A DNA stretch of 64,000 nt. Source: Phoronis australis. Its lineage: Eukaryota; Phoronida; Phoronidae. Under the pieces are notes generated by a model. It was not told where the DNA came from. It did no database searches and saw nothing but the letters and a program-made list of their open reading frames with translations. Below, one piece after another: positions 13,101 to 22,419 of this stretch. The stretch covers positions 2,696-66,695 of the forward strand of contig NMRA01000949.1 in the NCBI GenBank assembly GCA_002633005.1, given 5' to 3'. Numbering within the stretch: the stretch's first letter is position 1; every line of letters starts with the position of its first letter. The position numbers and the translations under genes are program-made.

Positions 13101-15448
13101 GTCTAGTAGGCGTTTATTGGCTTATAAGCCTTTCGCACTTGATCCTGCTTTGAAGTTTTCCATTCTTAATACACCGATATTCCATTCACTATCAAATGAA
13201 TTATTAAAAGTTGGTTCATAAAATGGTAGTTACACTTTCAAATGTGAAAGCGTGACTGTCTAAGTAACACAAATTCTGATTATTGACTTGTGGTGGCATT
13301 GCTCTGTAACATGAACCTGTTGTCTTAGGTGTACAAGCACGGCAGGGAGTGCCTAAACCTTATGGAGGCCAGGATGGGTCAAAATAAATTCTTTTTTGGA
13401 GACAGGTATGTTTCTTGGTGTGATAAAACGTAACAAGTTCTTTGCTATGGTATCTTAAGAAAAAGTATTATTAAGGTGTGTGAAATTTACTGCAATGGAA
13501 TCAAAATAGTTAATGAATTTTGTCAAATTTCTTTTGGTTTTGTTGAAGTTGTGGTGGAAGTCCGAAAGAAAACTCTTTGTTGTAAAATATTACACAAAAT
13601 TTGATTGAATGTTAACCATTTTAAAGTTCAAAAATGTATCTGTTCAACAAAAAAAATTAGTTTGAAAGTGATGTTCCTTTATTTGTTCTTGTTGGATTAG
13701 ACCATCATCGTTGGATGCCATCCTATTTGGTTACCTCGGTCCATTACTGAAGGCACCCCTCCCTAGCAGTATACTTCAGCAACATCTGCTGCAGTGTCCC
13801 CACCTGGTGGATTTCTGTGAACGGATTCTTAAGGAACACTTCCCTCCTACGGCTGAAGGTTAGTAAAAGTGGTCAGCGTTGGACGTAATGTTGAGTCAGA
13901 AATTCTGTCTCATCATGCCTACATTGGTCTGCATTTAACATAATGTTGAGTCAGAAATTTTGTCTCATCATGCCAACATTGGCCCGCATTGGACGTTATG
14001 TCGAGTCAGAAATACTGTCTCATCATGCCAACATTGCTCCTCGTTGGACGTAATGTCGAGTCACAAATTCTGTTCCATCATGCCAACATTGGCCTGCGTT
14101 TGACATAATGTTGAGTCAGAAATTCTGCCTCATCATGCCAACACTGACCTGCCTTGGACATCATGCCTGAAGTTGGTCATTTATCACAGTCCATACATTC
14201 TTGTCACACATATTGGTTTGGTCATGGTAACTTGTACAGTTGGAGGGTACTGCAATGTGTGCCAATGACATCTTGTATGAAAAAAACATAAGGACATGTA
14301 GGACTCTAGGACTCTAGAAAAATTCCAAATTTGGCAGGGTTTTATGATTTTTTGGAAAGACGCAGAAGTTGCAAGAGATGAAAACAAAATAATTAAAGTG
14401 TTATCGACATTGATATTAAGCGATACTTTGTCATGTTATTGATACTGTTGTTTTGCTAAGGATGCACATTTTTTTAATTTTCACTAAAAAGACATGGTCA
14501 CATGACCCAATTAATGGCAGATTGAAGAAAATTTGAACATCAAATTTTGCGAACTTTTTACTGTCAGAGTTAAAATCTCTAGTTTTGTAGAAGCTATATC
14601 TGGCTAAGTACACTCAGGCTAGTTGATATTGTCCCACATAACACTGATACACTGCTATGAACTGGATATCACTGATAGTTTCAATGACATGGTCCCACAT
14701 AACACTGATACACTGCTATGAACTGGATATCACTGATAGTTTCAATGACATGGTCCCACATAACACTGATACACTGCTATGAACTGGATATCACTGATAG
14801 CTTCAATGACAAGGTCCCACATAATACTGATACCCTGCTATGAACTGGATATCACTGATAGTTTCAATGTCAATAGTCCGTGCTATAAACTTCAGTGATT
14901 GATTGTAGATTTCATTTGTCTTCAGGATCTTATTCATTGCTTACCATCACTGTTATTTGGTGATTTACAGGGTGGGTGAAAAATTCAATCTGTTCAGTTA
15001 TTATAACTTAAATATTTAAACAGGGTGGGTCAAACCTTATTTTTCTGCAAACCCAGAAGGTAAGACGAATTATTCACTCCGTTCATTTACATTTTTATGC
15101 ACACCCACACTGTGTGTCCACGTGTTCACCCTGTTCCTTCAGCTTGTGTTTGCTCGGGTCATCACCGTGGTTCAAAGCACCCCAGCACTTTTTTCTTTCA
15201 ACAAAATGCACGTTTTTGCAGATCTAGAAGAGAAGCAGAGAGAAGAAGAGGTTGACAGAAAACGCCAAGAGGAGGCGCTGGAGTTCCCTCATAAAAAACG
15301 AAACATTTTCATTGCTGTTATGTTTGCCTTGACCGCAATGGTTTCTTATGCCCTGATGTCAGGTCTAGTGCAAGTAGAAATTACTGATGTTGAAGACATT
15401 GGGGGTGAAGCCATAGAGGACGGAGACGAAAACGAGGCGGGAGACTAG
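1038..15448 (+). CDS. MTX1: Metaxin-1-like gene, whole coding span (8 coding exons)
   Basis: Metaxins are outer-membrane proteins of mitochondria that work with the SAM complex in import and assembly of beta-barrel proteins (family knowledge). Exons at 1038-1106, 5821-5890, 7262-7338, 9040-9132, 9593-9778, 13329-13405, 13701-13858 and 15222-15448 join in frame through GT/AG introns to give 318 residues, close to vertebrate metaxin-1. Visible are the N-terminal WSGGWGLPSVD motif of the metaxin GST-N-like domain, NPWKSP near residue 42, a GST-C-like core with KFFFGD at 185-190 followed by SSLDA, a charged stretch at 244-270, a hydrophobic tail-anchor helix at about 272-293, and an acidic C-terminus. 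The tail anchor favours metaxin-1 over metaxin-3. The start is the first in-frame ATG and aligns with family N-termini. The family and exon set are recognised by eye; paralogue assignment is less certain. Confidence 0.9.
2144..2400 (-). repeat. Dispersed repeat copy 2, inverted, truncated in the hairpin loop
   Basis: This is the reverse complement of the 295-556 block. It keeps the 5' half of the terminal hairpin but stops in the loop (about 2144), joining directly to sequence that in the left arm lies at 1284 onwards. The terminal half-hairpin and CTAG are missing. Confidence 0.6.
2805..3070 (+). repeat. Dispersed repeat copy 3 with intact Helitron-like 3' end
   Basis: This is a diverged direct copy of the 295-579 block. 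The terminal hairpin is intact (stems 3026-3036 and 3048-3058), followed by GTCATCGC and CTAG at 3067-3070 and then T, which fits Helitron insertion next to T. No Rep/helicase coding is present, so it would be non-autonomous. Confidence 0.5.
3215..3470 (-). mobile_element. tRNA-derived SINE
   Basis: On the minus strand from about 3466 down there is a tRNA-like head with an A-box-like TGGTTAAGGTGCTGGA, a long variable region, and a B box in GTGGGTTCAAATCCTGC, resembling a type II (Ser/Leu-like) tRNA. A body follows, then a tail (about 3225-3280) that recurs inverted at 3722-3780. A head plus body that recurs elsewhere points to a SINE rather than a functional tRNA gene; the acceptor stem is not convincing. 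Confidence 0.6.
3700..3795 (+). repeat. Second SINE-tail copy, inverted relative to the first
   Basis: About 60 bp (core GTATATAGACTAGAGGTCG, then TAAATAGACCAAGAGATT) matches the reverse complement of 3225-3280 almost perfectly. The tRNA-like head is not visible here, so it is probably a 5'-truncated copy of the same SINE family. Confidence 0.55.
3838..4280 (+). repeat. Direct repeat unit A in metaxin intron 1
   Basis: About 440 bp, starting TGCATGCAAAATCTGG, is repeated in direct orientation at 4445-4903. Shared blocks include TTTAAGTGAAAA, the conserved GAAACCAGTTCCAATAATTT, and TTGTTGTGAC. The copies are clearly diverged. No coding capacity is seen. Confidence 0.75.
4445..4903 (+). repeat. 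Direct repeat unit B in metaxin intron 1
   Basis: This is the second copy of the 3838-4280 unit, separated from it by about 165 bp of unrelated sequence. It is a tandem segmental duplication or two insertions of one element. Confidence 0.75.
5111..5160 (+). repeat. Hairpin-bearing short repeat, copy A
   Basis: AGAACCAGTTT and AAACTGGTTCT form an 11-bp inverted repeat around TGATGCCTGTTATTCAGTGG. A diverged direct copy lies at 5575-5637. Confidence 0.5.
5575..5637 (+). repeat. Hairpin-bearing short repeat, copy B
   Basis: This direct copy of 5111-5160 keeps ACCAGTTTGAT, TCATTCAGTGGAG and GTTCTCAAAAT. The stem is degraded (AAACTTGTTCT). Confidence 0.45.
5821..5890 (+). CDS. MTX1: Metaxin coding exon 2
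   Basis: It encodes AYCKFSKAPVNVLRTNN followed by PWKSPN, the AY-KF-APL-V-NPW-SP segment of the metaxin thioredoxin-like domain. The acceptor is TTTTCTACAG and the donor GTAAGTTA. It enters in phase 0 and leaves in phase 1; the split glycine codon is completed by exon 3. Confidence 0.9.
5891..7261 (+). other. Metaxin intron 2
   Basis: It runs from GTAAGT to TTTGCAG and is AT-rich. The 6780-7190 stretch is strongly T-rich and stays open in two frames, but the hydrophobic low-complexity translations look like a composition artefact. No element was recognised. Confidence 0.7.
7262..7338 (+). CDS. MTX1: Metaxin coding exon 3
   Basis: It encodes (G)KLPCLREIEERFDSLTQI then FEVLRKN, matching the G-LP-L segment and following helix of the metaxin N domain. 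The acceptor is TTTGTTTGCAG and the donor GTAAGT, a strong match. It ends in phase 0. Confidence 0.88.
8185..8690. mobile_element. MITE-like element with terminal inverted repeats (metaxin intron 3)
   Basis: The left end, GCAGGCCTTTATGCAG at 8193-8208, is an inverted match to the right end, read on the minus strand as GCAAGCCTTTATCCAG (about 8668-8684). A perfect GGGCGTCCA/TGGACGCCC hairpin lies at 8218-8237, and related GGACGTCC and GGACACCC words occur near the right end. The body has no coding sequence. Target-site duplication was not resolved. Confidence 0.5.
9040..9132 (+). CDS. MTX1: Metaxin coding exon 4
   Basis: It encodes 31 residues (NYGVDSWLSTRQSSDVFAFS then AMLEEQLKPAL). The D-LS-RQ-AD--AF--LLEE-L-P-L pattern of metaxins is conserved here. 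The acceptor is TTGGTTACAG and the donor GTAAGG; phase 0 on both sides. Confidence 0.9.
9133..9592 (+). other. Metaxin intron 4
   Basis: A 460-bp intron from GTAAGG to TTTGACAG. Nothing recognisable inside. Confidence 0.75.
9593..9778 (+). CDS. MTX1: Metaxin coding exon 5
   Basis: It encodes 62 residues from LHTLWVDEKTTSELSRPW to KELEKE. The LHT-WVD start, the tryptophan-rich PW-A--LP segment and the PGR-QR motif are typical of metaxin-1 and metaxin-3. The acceptor is TGTTTGACAG and the donor GTAGGT; phase 0 on both sides. Confidence 0.9.
10140..10870 (+). mobile_element. Penelope-like retroelement fragment: GIY-YIG endonuclease end and 3' tail
   Basis: An open frame to the stop at 10715-10717 encodes the region downstream of the reverse transcriptase: a linker with KYFKVPYVG, then a zinc-knuckle-like CAGC, the GIY-YIG-type signature YKFICAGCGSSYIGET, RHLKTRSKEHL carrying the conserved arginine, and a late EEALRISWCKPNLN segment with the expected glutamate. 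This layout is characteristic of endonuclease-bearing Penelope-like elements. No reverse-transcriptase domain precedes it, so the copy is 5'-truncated. The frame is still open, suggesting fairly recent insertion. The tail to about 10870 includes CTGATGATGG and GACGCCGAAG. It sits in metaxin intron 5, sense orientation. Confidence 0.85.
11828..11939. mobile_element. Short MITE with long inverted repeats
   Basis: Two arms of about 42 bp (11828-11870 and 11898-11939) are imperfect inverted copies, with ends AAACCGGAGATTAC and GTAATCTCCGGTA and an internal CCTCTTRTTA match. TA dinucleotides flank both ends, compatible with a Tc1/mariner-type target site. Total length is about 112 bp, no coding. 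Confidence 0.65.
13329..13405 (+). CDS. MTX1: Metaxin coding exon 6
   Basis: It encodes VYKHGRECLNLMEARMGQ then NKFFFGD, containing the FFFGD motif of the metaxin GST-C-like domain. The acceptor is TTGTCTTAG and the donor GTATGT. It ends in phase 2; the split arginine codon is completed by exon 7. Confidence 0.92.
13701..13858 (+). CDS. MTX1: Metaxin coding exon 7
   Basis: It encodes residues 192-243, beginning PSSLDAILFGYLGPLLKAPL, the continuation of the GST-C-like fold (S-LDA-VF-YL). The acceptor is GTTGGATTAG, with a short pyrimidine tract, and the donor GTTAGT. It leaves in phase 1. Confidence 0.92.
13876..14160 (+). repeat. Minisatellite, 55-bp unit, five copies
   Basis: The word TGAGTCAGAAAT (or TCGAGTCA variant) recurs at 13892, 13947, 14002, 14057 and 14112, a strict 55-bp period. 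Each unit continues TCTGTCTCATCATGCCAACA. It lies just after metaxin exon 7, in intron 7. Confidence 0.9.
14290..14625 (+). repeat. Dispersed repeat family R1, copy 1
   Basis: It shares ATGATTTTTTGGAAA, CACTAAAAAGACATGGTCAC, ATGACCCAATTAA and AGTTTTGTAGA blocks with 21958-22415 and 54865-55260. It begins later than the other copies, so it looks 5'-truncated. Confidence 0.55.
14631..14872 (+). repeat. Minisatellite, 61-bp unit, four copies
   Basis: GTCCCACATAA starts at 14631, 14692, 14753 and 14814, an exact 61-bp period. Units are nearly identical (ACTGATACACTGCTATGAAC, then TGGATATCACTGATAG), indicating recent amplification. It lies in metaxin intron 7, adjacent to an R1 copy. Confidence 0.92.
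15222..15448 (+). CDS. MTX1: Metaxin terminal coding exon 8 (tail anchor)
   Basis: It encodes residues 244-318 and the stop codon TAG. A highly charged, probably helical linker rich in E, K and R is followed by basic HKKR, a roughly 22-residue hydrophobic helix (IFIAVMFALTAMVSYALMSG) and an acidic tail ending NEAGD. Basic flank plus hydrophobic helix plus short tail is the layout of a C-terminal outer-membrane anchor as in metaxin-1. The acceptor is TTTTTGCAG. Confidence 0.9.
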
Positions 15449-15743
15449 TAGCCACGTTTTGTGAGTGCGAGGCTGATACGAAGAGAGGGAATTTGTGAAG
15501 GACTTGTTGGTGGTTGGTGGAGATTAGGATGAAGATTATGGTAACACCTTACGGCTAGTCGAGAAACTAGAGAGACTGTCTCTTGGACATGTGGGGGGTT
15601 ATTTGTGAGCAGTGCCGATGGAAATGTTTGCTATTGGAATTGTGTGTTTTTTGTTAAAGTGATGCTGCATGGGATTTATTTGGGAAGGGAAAGTTTTGTT
15701 GGAAAATGTTGATGGTGAATAATTGCCTGACTGTTAGTGACAC
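15449..15743 (+). other. Probable metaxin 3' untranslated region
   Basis: Sequence after the stop up to the start of an inverted-repeat element at about 15744. No AATAAA is seen in this stretch; the next one is at 16032-16037, inside that element, so the transcript end is undefined. Confidence 0.35.
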
Positions 15744-16646
15744 CTTGTGTGTACGGCACTCATCACAAATTTTTGTCCGACCAGTTGGCAAAATAGGTGG
15801 CTGGTCAGCTAATTTCTAGCAGACCGTGAACTGACCGCACTGCCGACTCATAAGGCAACCCTCCCCCAAGCCGACTCTTATTGCTGACCTTGATTGTCAA
15901 CTTTCCATCTGCTGACCCATAAATTTTATGGTCGTTGGCTGCTATTTTTAGACAAGAGTCTCATTTGCCCTATAGGATGTCAGGCTGTTGTCACATGGCG
16001 TGTGAAGGCAGTATGGCTCTGCACAGGGTGAAATAAATGAACCTTGTTTAATGTGTCACTGTTAGATGACTTCACATTGGTTGAACAATGAGCTGGGTTG
16101 TGTAACACGAATAATTCGAAGGTTGAAGGCGAATGGTAACATAAAATTTTTTTATGAACTGCAACCAGTTTTGAACAACAAGACGTGAAAGTTTTCTCCA
16201 CATTCGATCTTTGACTCATGACTGTTGGGTTAGATCGACTGCATTTTGAAAACATCATAACTATTTTTGCGTTTTTAACAAAGTTTACATCCACACGTAT
16301 TTTTTGTTTGTGTTAAGCAGAACCGCAACTATGGGGCCAAATATGAATCGGTCTGGTGGCTTGATCTGTAGCCCCCAGCCAGCGTTCTGCGTTTTTCAGT
16401 CACCACGCAAGACTATACAGTTCCGCCACGTTCCTAAAATCGCAAATGAATAATTCCAGAGTGCTCAGGTGGATGAGTGATAGTAAGTTCCGAAAAATCG
16501 CCGGATCCTAAAAAAGCACGAGCCTGAGAACGTTTTATTGAAAATCCACGGACAGGCAGCTACAGTGTAAGTACAATCGTGACGTTGGCTTTTCGGTATG
16601 TAAACAAAAGTGTAGAATTGGGCGTACAAAACGTAAATGTATAAGA

Positions 16647-16920
16647 ACAACCTTGCATAGTACAAAAGAACGTTTATGTACACATGTATTTGTTTGATAG
16701 CGATTCCTTACCCCAGCATTGTGGTCAACAATTTCGAGGTGTAGTATTTCAAGCTTTTTTTTCATGACGATTCTCGGAAAGAACGCAAACTAATTTAAAA
16801 CCGTAAAAGTAGCGGCGCTGGTCAGATGTTATCACTCAACAGGAAATGTTTGTTTGTAATCATAGATAAATTTTATTTGTCCTTAATACACACATCTATC
16901 AACACCAAATTTTCAATACA
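16647..16920 (+). repeat. Internal direct repeat A of the 2.2-kb element
   Basis: It shares with 16991-17270 an opening CAACCTTGC-TAGTACAAAAG, the block ATGACGATTCTCGGAAAGAA, and the closing TTTTATTTGTCCTT. Offset is about 350 bp. Confidence 0.75.
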
Positions 16921-16990
16921 AAGAAGATTCTTGGTAAGAGCGCAAACTGGAACGCGACTATTGTAATGTCGTTGATCTAAAGGTAAGGTA

Positions 16991-17270
16991 ACCAACCTTG
17001 CGTAGTACAAAAGAACGTTTCAGTACACATGGATTTATCTGATCAATTCTTCACCAGAGCATTGCAATAACAATTTCGTAGCATAATAGTATTTCAAGCA
17101 TTTTTTCATGACGATTCTCGGAAAGAACGCAAACTAAAACGCTTCGGCACTCCGTAACAGTAGCCTCACTGGTCAGATATTATCACTCGACAGGAGATGT
17201 TTATATGCAATTATAGATAACTTTTATTTGTCCTTGATATGCACATCTATCAACATCAAATTTACAATAC
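16991..17270 (+). repeat. Internal direct repeat B of the 2.2-kb element
   Basis: Second copy of 16647-16920. A shorter remnant (TTCTTGGTAAGAGCGCAAAC) lies between the two, suggesting a larger array that has decayed. Confidence 0.75.
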
Positions 17271-18509
17271 TGAGACACTTCACTCAATAACAGGCATCCT
17301 CGACAGGTTATCTCCGGTTATTCTCTTATATTCCAACATTTTGAGAATTTCTTATCGTGCTCTTTAGCAACATTGGATCACCTTGCTTATAACGAAGGAA
17401 TTGTCCTGAACGTCAAGCAGTACTAGCATATATTTCTAATAGTCAGGTATGCTTCAACTCTACAGTTAGTAATCGTACTTTTCACATTATGCTCTGATTT
17501 GTGCCTCCCGATTCCCATCCCAGTACGATTTTTGCAACTTGGGATCAGTGAACTCGCACGCTTCATCTAATGCAAACGAAAAAAATACGCTGTTCATAAG
17601 TATATCCAATTTTTACTATGTTAAAATAGCCGTTAGAAAATGTCGCGAGTTTAAGACTAGAAAAGAGTGTCCGCTGGAGAACGAACAGCAGTTAGATACC
17701 TTGCTTGGCCAAAGTTAATCTGCTAAATCGTAAAATGCTTATTGCTGACTGAGGATTCGCGTAATCCTAATCGGTCGTCTAAGGTAGGCGACCAGTTTGC
17801 CGACCGCAGAGGCGACTCGGCTGATGACTGCAGATAGTTGCTGGTTGACTGCAGGTCCGCGACTGATTTCCGACTAGTCGGACAAAAATTCGTGAGGTGT
17901 GCTGTAACTACAAAACAATGGTAACACCTGTTGGGGGTTCAGAATTAATAGTCTAAGGACATTAAGATAGATTAAAGGAGAATAGAGTGTTGAAAATTTG
18001 ACAAGTGTTTGAAAATGTGTAGGGAAGTAAGTTGATCGAAAAATAAACGCCAGAGGCACTGCGTTGACTATAATGCTATGGATCGCCGTTTTTACTGTTT
18101 TCAAAAGACTGTAAATTTTGGACGGTACCACTGATGCAAGTATGAGACATTTGTTCCTTTTGCTCACAAACTGATGTAGTGAATACGTCCGTGATGTGAT
18201 TAAATTATTATTGTTCTGCGATGTTTTTATGGTGTCCTTTTGAAATGGATTTCAGCTGGTGAAAACCATCAAACAAAATGGCTGTTATGCAGTCAGCTGA
18301 GGGCGACTTCATGGCCTGTAAACTTACACCTAATGTCTTCGATTTCCATAGACTACCTTATCTGCTCATGTGTTCCGTAATTAAGAAACATTATGATTAC
18401 TTCCGGGGAGATAGACTACTTTTAGTGAACTAGTGAGATGGATTGATTAGAATTTCATAACTATGATGCGCTCGGGAATTTCGACCGTTCCGATTTGGTG
18501 TGCGGTGCC

Positions 18510-18916
18510 CGGTTGCATGAAACAATCCCAGAGAGACTCAGCTAAGTTCTCTAAATCATGTGTCTTTTGATGTATTTCTTTACTGACAGGTGTAGTATTT
18601 TGTATCATTTTATCTTTATTGTGAGCTCCTCTTTGACTAATGACATTTCCTAGAAATATAACTAAAAACTTAGCCCATAATTCAGTCAAAAAATAATTAG
18701 GGACTTAGTTCTTAAATTAAGGGCGTTGCTTGAAAAGATCCCTGTTTATAGACTTCATTCACTCTCGATTTGCATCAAAGCCAAAAACTGACTTAGTAAT
18801 GAGACTCAAATATCACGTACGAGAAAGGACAATCGGTGTTTTCACAGGTCTACGAAGAACGCAGTAGATTTAGAGAACTTGGTTGAGTCTCCATTTGGGA
18901 CTGTTTCACACAACCA
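18510..18916. mobile_element. MITE with about 48-bp terminal inverted repeats
   Basis: The left arm (GGTTGCATGAAACAATCCCA, then AGTTCTCTAAATC, 18510-18557) is the inverted counterpart of the right arm (GATTTAGAGAACTTGGTTGA to CAACC, 18867-18914). About 310 bp of AT-rich, non-coding sequence lies between. Confidence 0.7.
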
Positions 18917-18999
18917 CCCACAGGTGTCTCTTTCTTACTAGACTCAAGACAGAAATTTTACCTGACGCTTCCACTTCACAACTACATGTACTGAATAAA

Positions 19000-20990
19000 A
19001 GTTTGATCACGTGATTGTCATACAGCACACTAGGCCTACCACGTGGAAATACGTTACCCAAATTATCTCAGCATGTATAGTCTATGATCTCAGTAACTAG
19101 ACGTAATGGGTACATTCACAGAGGCTGCAGCTCGGTAAAGTGGGGTTTAATTATTTTTCAGACTGATATTTGTTCGTGTGAATAGTAAGACCAAATTACT
19201 GTCGCAAGTCTTTAAGTCGCTTTACCTGATGCAGATCCCTGGTTACATGAGGTGGTGTTAAATAGTTTTATGGCCATAGTTAGTTGTTGTTGTGTAAAAG
19301 ATAATGTGTGAAAAACAATTTAAATTTATAATTTCCTCAGACTTTCCACTCGGGACAGCCACTTTTCACTTAAATAATTCCTTACGTGGTCCATGATCCA
19401 CTAATCAGAAAAAAGTACATTTTGTTTAATTATCCCGACTTGTGTCTTAAATTCGTGAAGAGTCCCACTAAATTTGTACAAAAATTCATGATTTTCGTGG
19501 AACAGATAATATGTTCAATACAAAACGTATTAATGATAGTCTTCTGTAGTTTACGAACAATGTCTGTGTCTGGTCAACACCTGTGTGACACCATGCTTAT
19601 TCCTTAACTGTGAGTATTTCCACCTCAAAACACCTCAGTTTTGATTGATGTAGCCTGGGCATTTAGTTCCCATCATATTTTTGACATTGCTCATTTCGGC
19701 TTCCAAAATACGTGGAGTTTTTTCGCCTGCTATTCACAGCATTGACATTGTTTGCATTCTGCCATTCTTGCTGGTAAAATAATTAACATAAATCCAACTC
19801 ATCAAATGACCCCGAATGGTCAGTCCCCGGTTATACATGACAAATACCTACCTCTACAAAATTTTCGCTTTCAATCGCCCACGCTGGATTCAAAGTACAT
19901 CTCTTTATTATGTACTTTTCGACAGGGTTATTTAAAAACGACCTGAGGGGTTTACCCTAAATAATGCTGCAATGTGGTTACAAACTCCAGATTCTACAAA
20001 GACGCGAGTTCCTGGTGAGACCGCTTAGCGCGGTTTCGAAATTAGTCTCTACTTGTTTGCTCAAACGAGAAATGGTCTTTGGATTTGCAAGAAAATGGGC
20101 ATCCCGGATTACAATATAGGTATTCTTTGTCCCGGATAAAAGAAAGGGCGTGACCAAGTTTTGGAAATCGGGAACATTTTCGTTTCTAATTGATGTCGGG
20201 TAGGCAAAGAATTTCAGATCAAGCATACATTTATGTTTGTCTAGTTTATCAAACATTTTTACGTCGGAGTTGCAACCCTCAGCATAGCAGTAATATATAC
20301 TTCATTGGCTTTAGAAGGACGAATAGATTAATGCAACCGAGGAAAACGTGTAAAGAATCGGACAACAACAAATAACATGCGAAACTCCAGTGGCACGAAA
20401 AAGAAATTTGCCTGACAGATGTTTACGGCATTGTGAGTAGATACAGCGAGGTTTGAGTGTCGCTGTGCAATCCGGGACGGCCCTATTGACTGTTCGCTGG
20501 CATTGCGACCACGTTCGACGCATACATGTACATTGTGAAATGATTCACGGCGACGAGCCAGCTTGTACAGCCTGATCTTGGAACTTCCAGTTTTCCCGAA
20601 GCCTTGAAATCACCTCTAATTTTCGAAAGCAAAACAATCTAAGACCAATTCCATAACGGTAAAACTGCTCAAAATTTTGTTGGTAATGTGAGGCGTGTTT
20701 GTAGACGCTTAATATTGAAACAGCGTACACCATGCTGGCGACGCACCAATACACTGATGTGCAAACGGGTCAGTGACTAGGTCATTTTTGTCGTTGAATA
20801 ATGTTGCAGAACATTTATTCGGGTCCTGTCACCCTTATGAAGCGCTGCTCGTGACTCGTGCGCAAAGCTGTGACACTCCAACTGCGTTAACTGTTCTAAC
20901 CCAAGTTGAAATTTACGGAAACGATGATTATGAGTTCACTGTAAATTTTCTGATTTCTGCTAATACAGAGCACGAATTCTGCCCTCGTTC
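19000..20990. other. Intergenic stretch without recognised features
   Basis: Both strands were read. Only short open frames without family resemblance or splice context are present, and no repeat shared with the rest of the window was noticed. Confidence 0.5.
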
Positions 20991-20995
20991 ACGAA

Positions 20996-21034
20996 TGCAA
21001 GGGCGTTTTTATTGCCAATAAGAACGCCCTTGCA
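20996..21034. repeat. Near-perfect hairpin
   Basis: TGCAAGGGCGTT is followed by TTTATTGCCAATAAG and AACGCCCTTGCA. The 12-bp outer stem is perfect and the inner TTATTG/CAATAA extends it, leaving a very small loop. Function unknown; it could be a cruciform or a tiny inverted-repeat insertion. Confidence 0.7.
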
Positions 21035-21290
21035 GACTCTTCTTTTCTCACAAATGCGTTTTTCTCACGAGCTGTAGCTCTTTTCTCATAAACCGCATTA
21101 TGTTCATTGTTTTAAAGTACAGACAAATTTGACACCTTTTATCAATTGTTTAATTTCGACTAGTACGGTAATGTTTCTTCAATTTGCAATACAATTTGAT
21201 GCAACAGTAGAATTTTATTATATCAAAATTTGCAACTAAAGTAAATGGCAAGAAACTTCTTCATTATTTGTAAAATTCATACTCTACAGG

Positions 21291-21410
21291 TGTCGTCAAC
21301 AAACACGGTGGAGATTTGAACACTTTAATAGCGAAGCTAGATTAAGCAATGCTGTATAGATGTCGTCAACAAACACGGAGTTTTGAACATTTTAATAGCG
21401 AATCTATAGT
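21291..21410 (+). repeat. Two-copy tandem repeat, about 70 bp
   Basis: TGTCGTCAACAAACACGG begins at 21291 and 21361; both copies continue with TTTGAACA, TTTAATAGCGAA. The second copy carries small deletions. Confidence 0.8.
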
Positions 21411-21957
21411 GAGCTTTTGATTAAAATGAAAATGACAGTTATGTGAATTACTTTTGTTCGTATTCTAAGAAATTGTGTAACGCGCCCAATCACGTGATTA
21501 ACGGATGAATTTTCAGCAAAATTCCCCAAAGAAAATATTTGCAGAAAAAAAAAACAGGACTGTAAGCGCTACAAGATATTTCATAGACCTTCATCAAGTA
21601 TTACGCGTATCCCCCGGTGAGTTGACAACACTGATAAATTGTCTAAATAATACGCCGCGTATGTCATGTTAATTTTAGACTATGGCGACATGTTGTAACA
21701 AGATAGTTGGAACTGAAGAAACGATGGATAATTTGGACAAGGCACCTGTCAAGCAATCATTGCACAGGTATAATTAAGAGCGTTTCGTGTCGAAAGAAAA
21801 TTACGAGTGGCTTGGTTTCAGACTTACATGTTTATCCTTCGTACCCGGCACCGCTCACGTCTTATATCTCGGACCAAACAAGCATATGTTAGGTTCTGGT
21901 CTGCGCCCGCCTCATTTTGAAACATGTGCATCACTGAATTAATGTCGGGCCCTATAA

Positions 21958-22415
21958 AATGTCCAAGTTTGGCTAACTTCGAAACATCATATCTCAGAAA
22001 TGGCTAATATGAAATTTGCAGATGTTTTGTGCGCAGTTCTCTAAAACGCTGTTAGGAATTGATTTTAAACTGTTTCGCTTTTGTTTGAGAGGTAATAAAA
22101 AACAGTACTTCATGATTTGCATGAACAAATCAAAAATTATAAAAATCGAATCAGAAACAAGATTTTTTATGAATCAGCGTTTTTGAGATTGCATATTAAA
22201 CATTTATATCAAAAGAAATTTTGTTATCGATGTACCTACCTTTGCTAAATTTTACTAAAAAGACACGGTCACATGACCCACTTAATGACTGATTGTTGAA
22301 AAGTCGAGACTTTATAGGCATTTTGCATTCAGAAAATTTATACTTTTACTGAGTGAAGTCTATAGTTTTGTGGATATGTGACTGAATACAGTGCACAGAC
22401 TTGTCAATAAGGCTT
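21958..22415 (+). repeat. Dispersed repeat family R1, copy 2
   Basis: It begins at TGGCTAACTTCG and ATATCTCAGAA, passes GGTCACATGACCCA, and ends near GACTTGTCAATA. It is collinear with 54865-55260 over its whole length. No coding capacity. Confidence 0.7.
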
Positions 22416-22419
22416 TACA

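Larger units (their letters stand above)
15744..17916. mobile_element. 2.2-kb element with terminal and subterminal inverted repeats
   Basis: The left end (TCACAAATTTTTGTCCGAC at about 15762-15780) and right end (GTCGGACAAAAATTCGTGA at about 17877-17895) are inverted matches extending over about 35 bp. Inside both ends lie clusters of related GACC/GACT words such as GACCAGTTGGCAAA and its reverse-strand relative. ACACCT occurs just outside both ends, a possible target duplication. No transposase was recognised. Confidence 0.6.
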
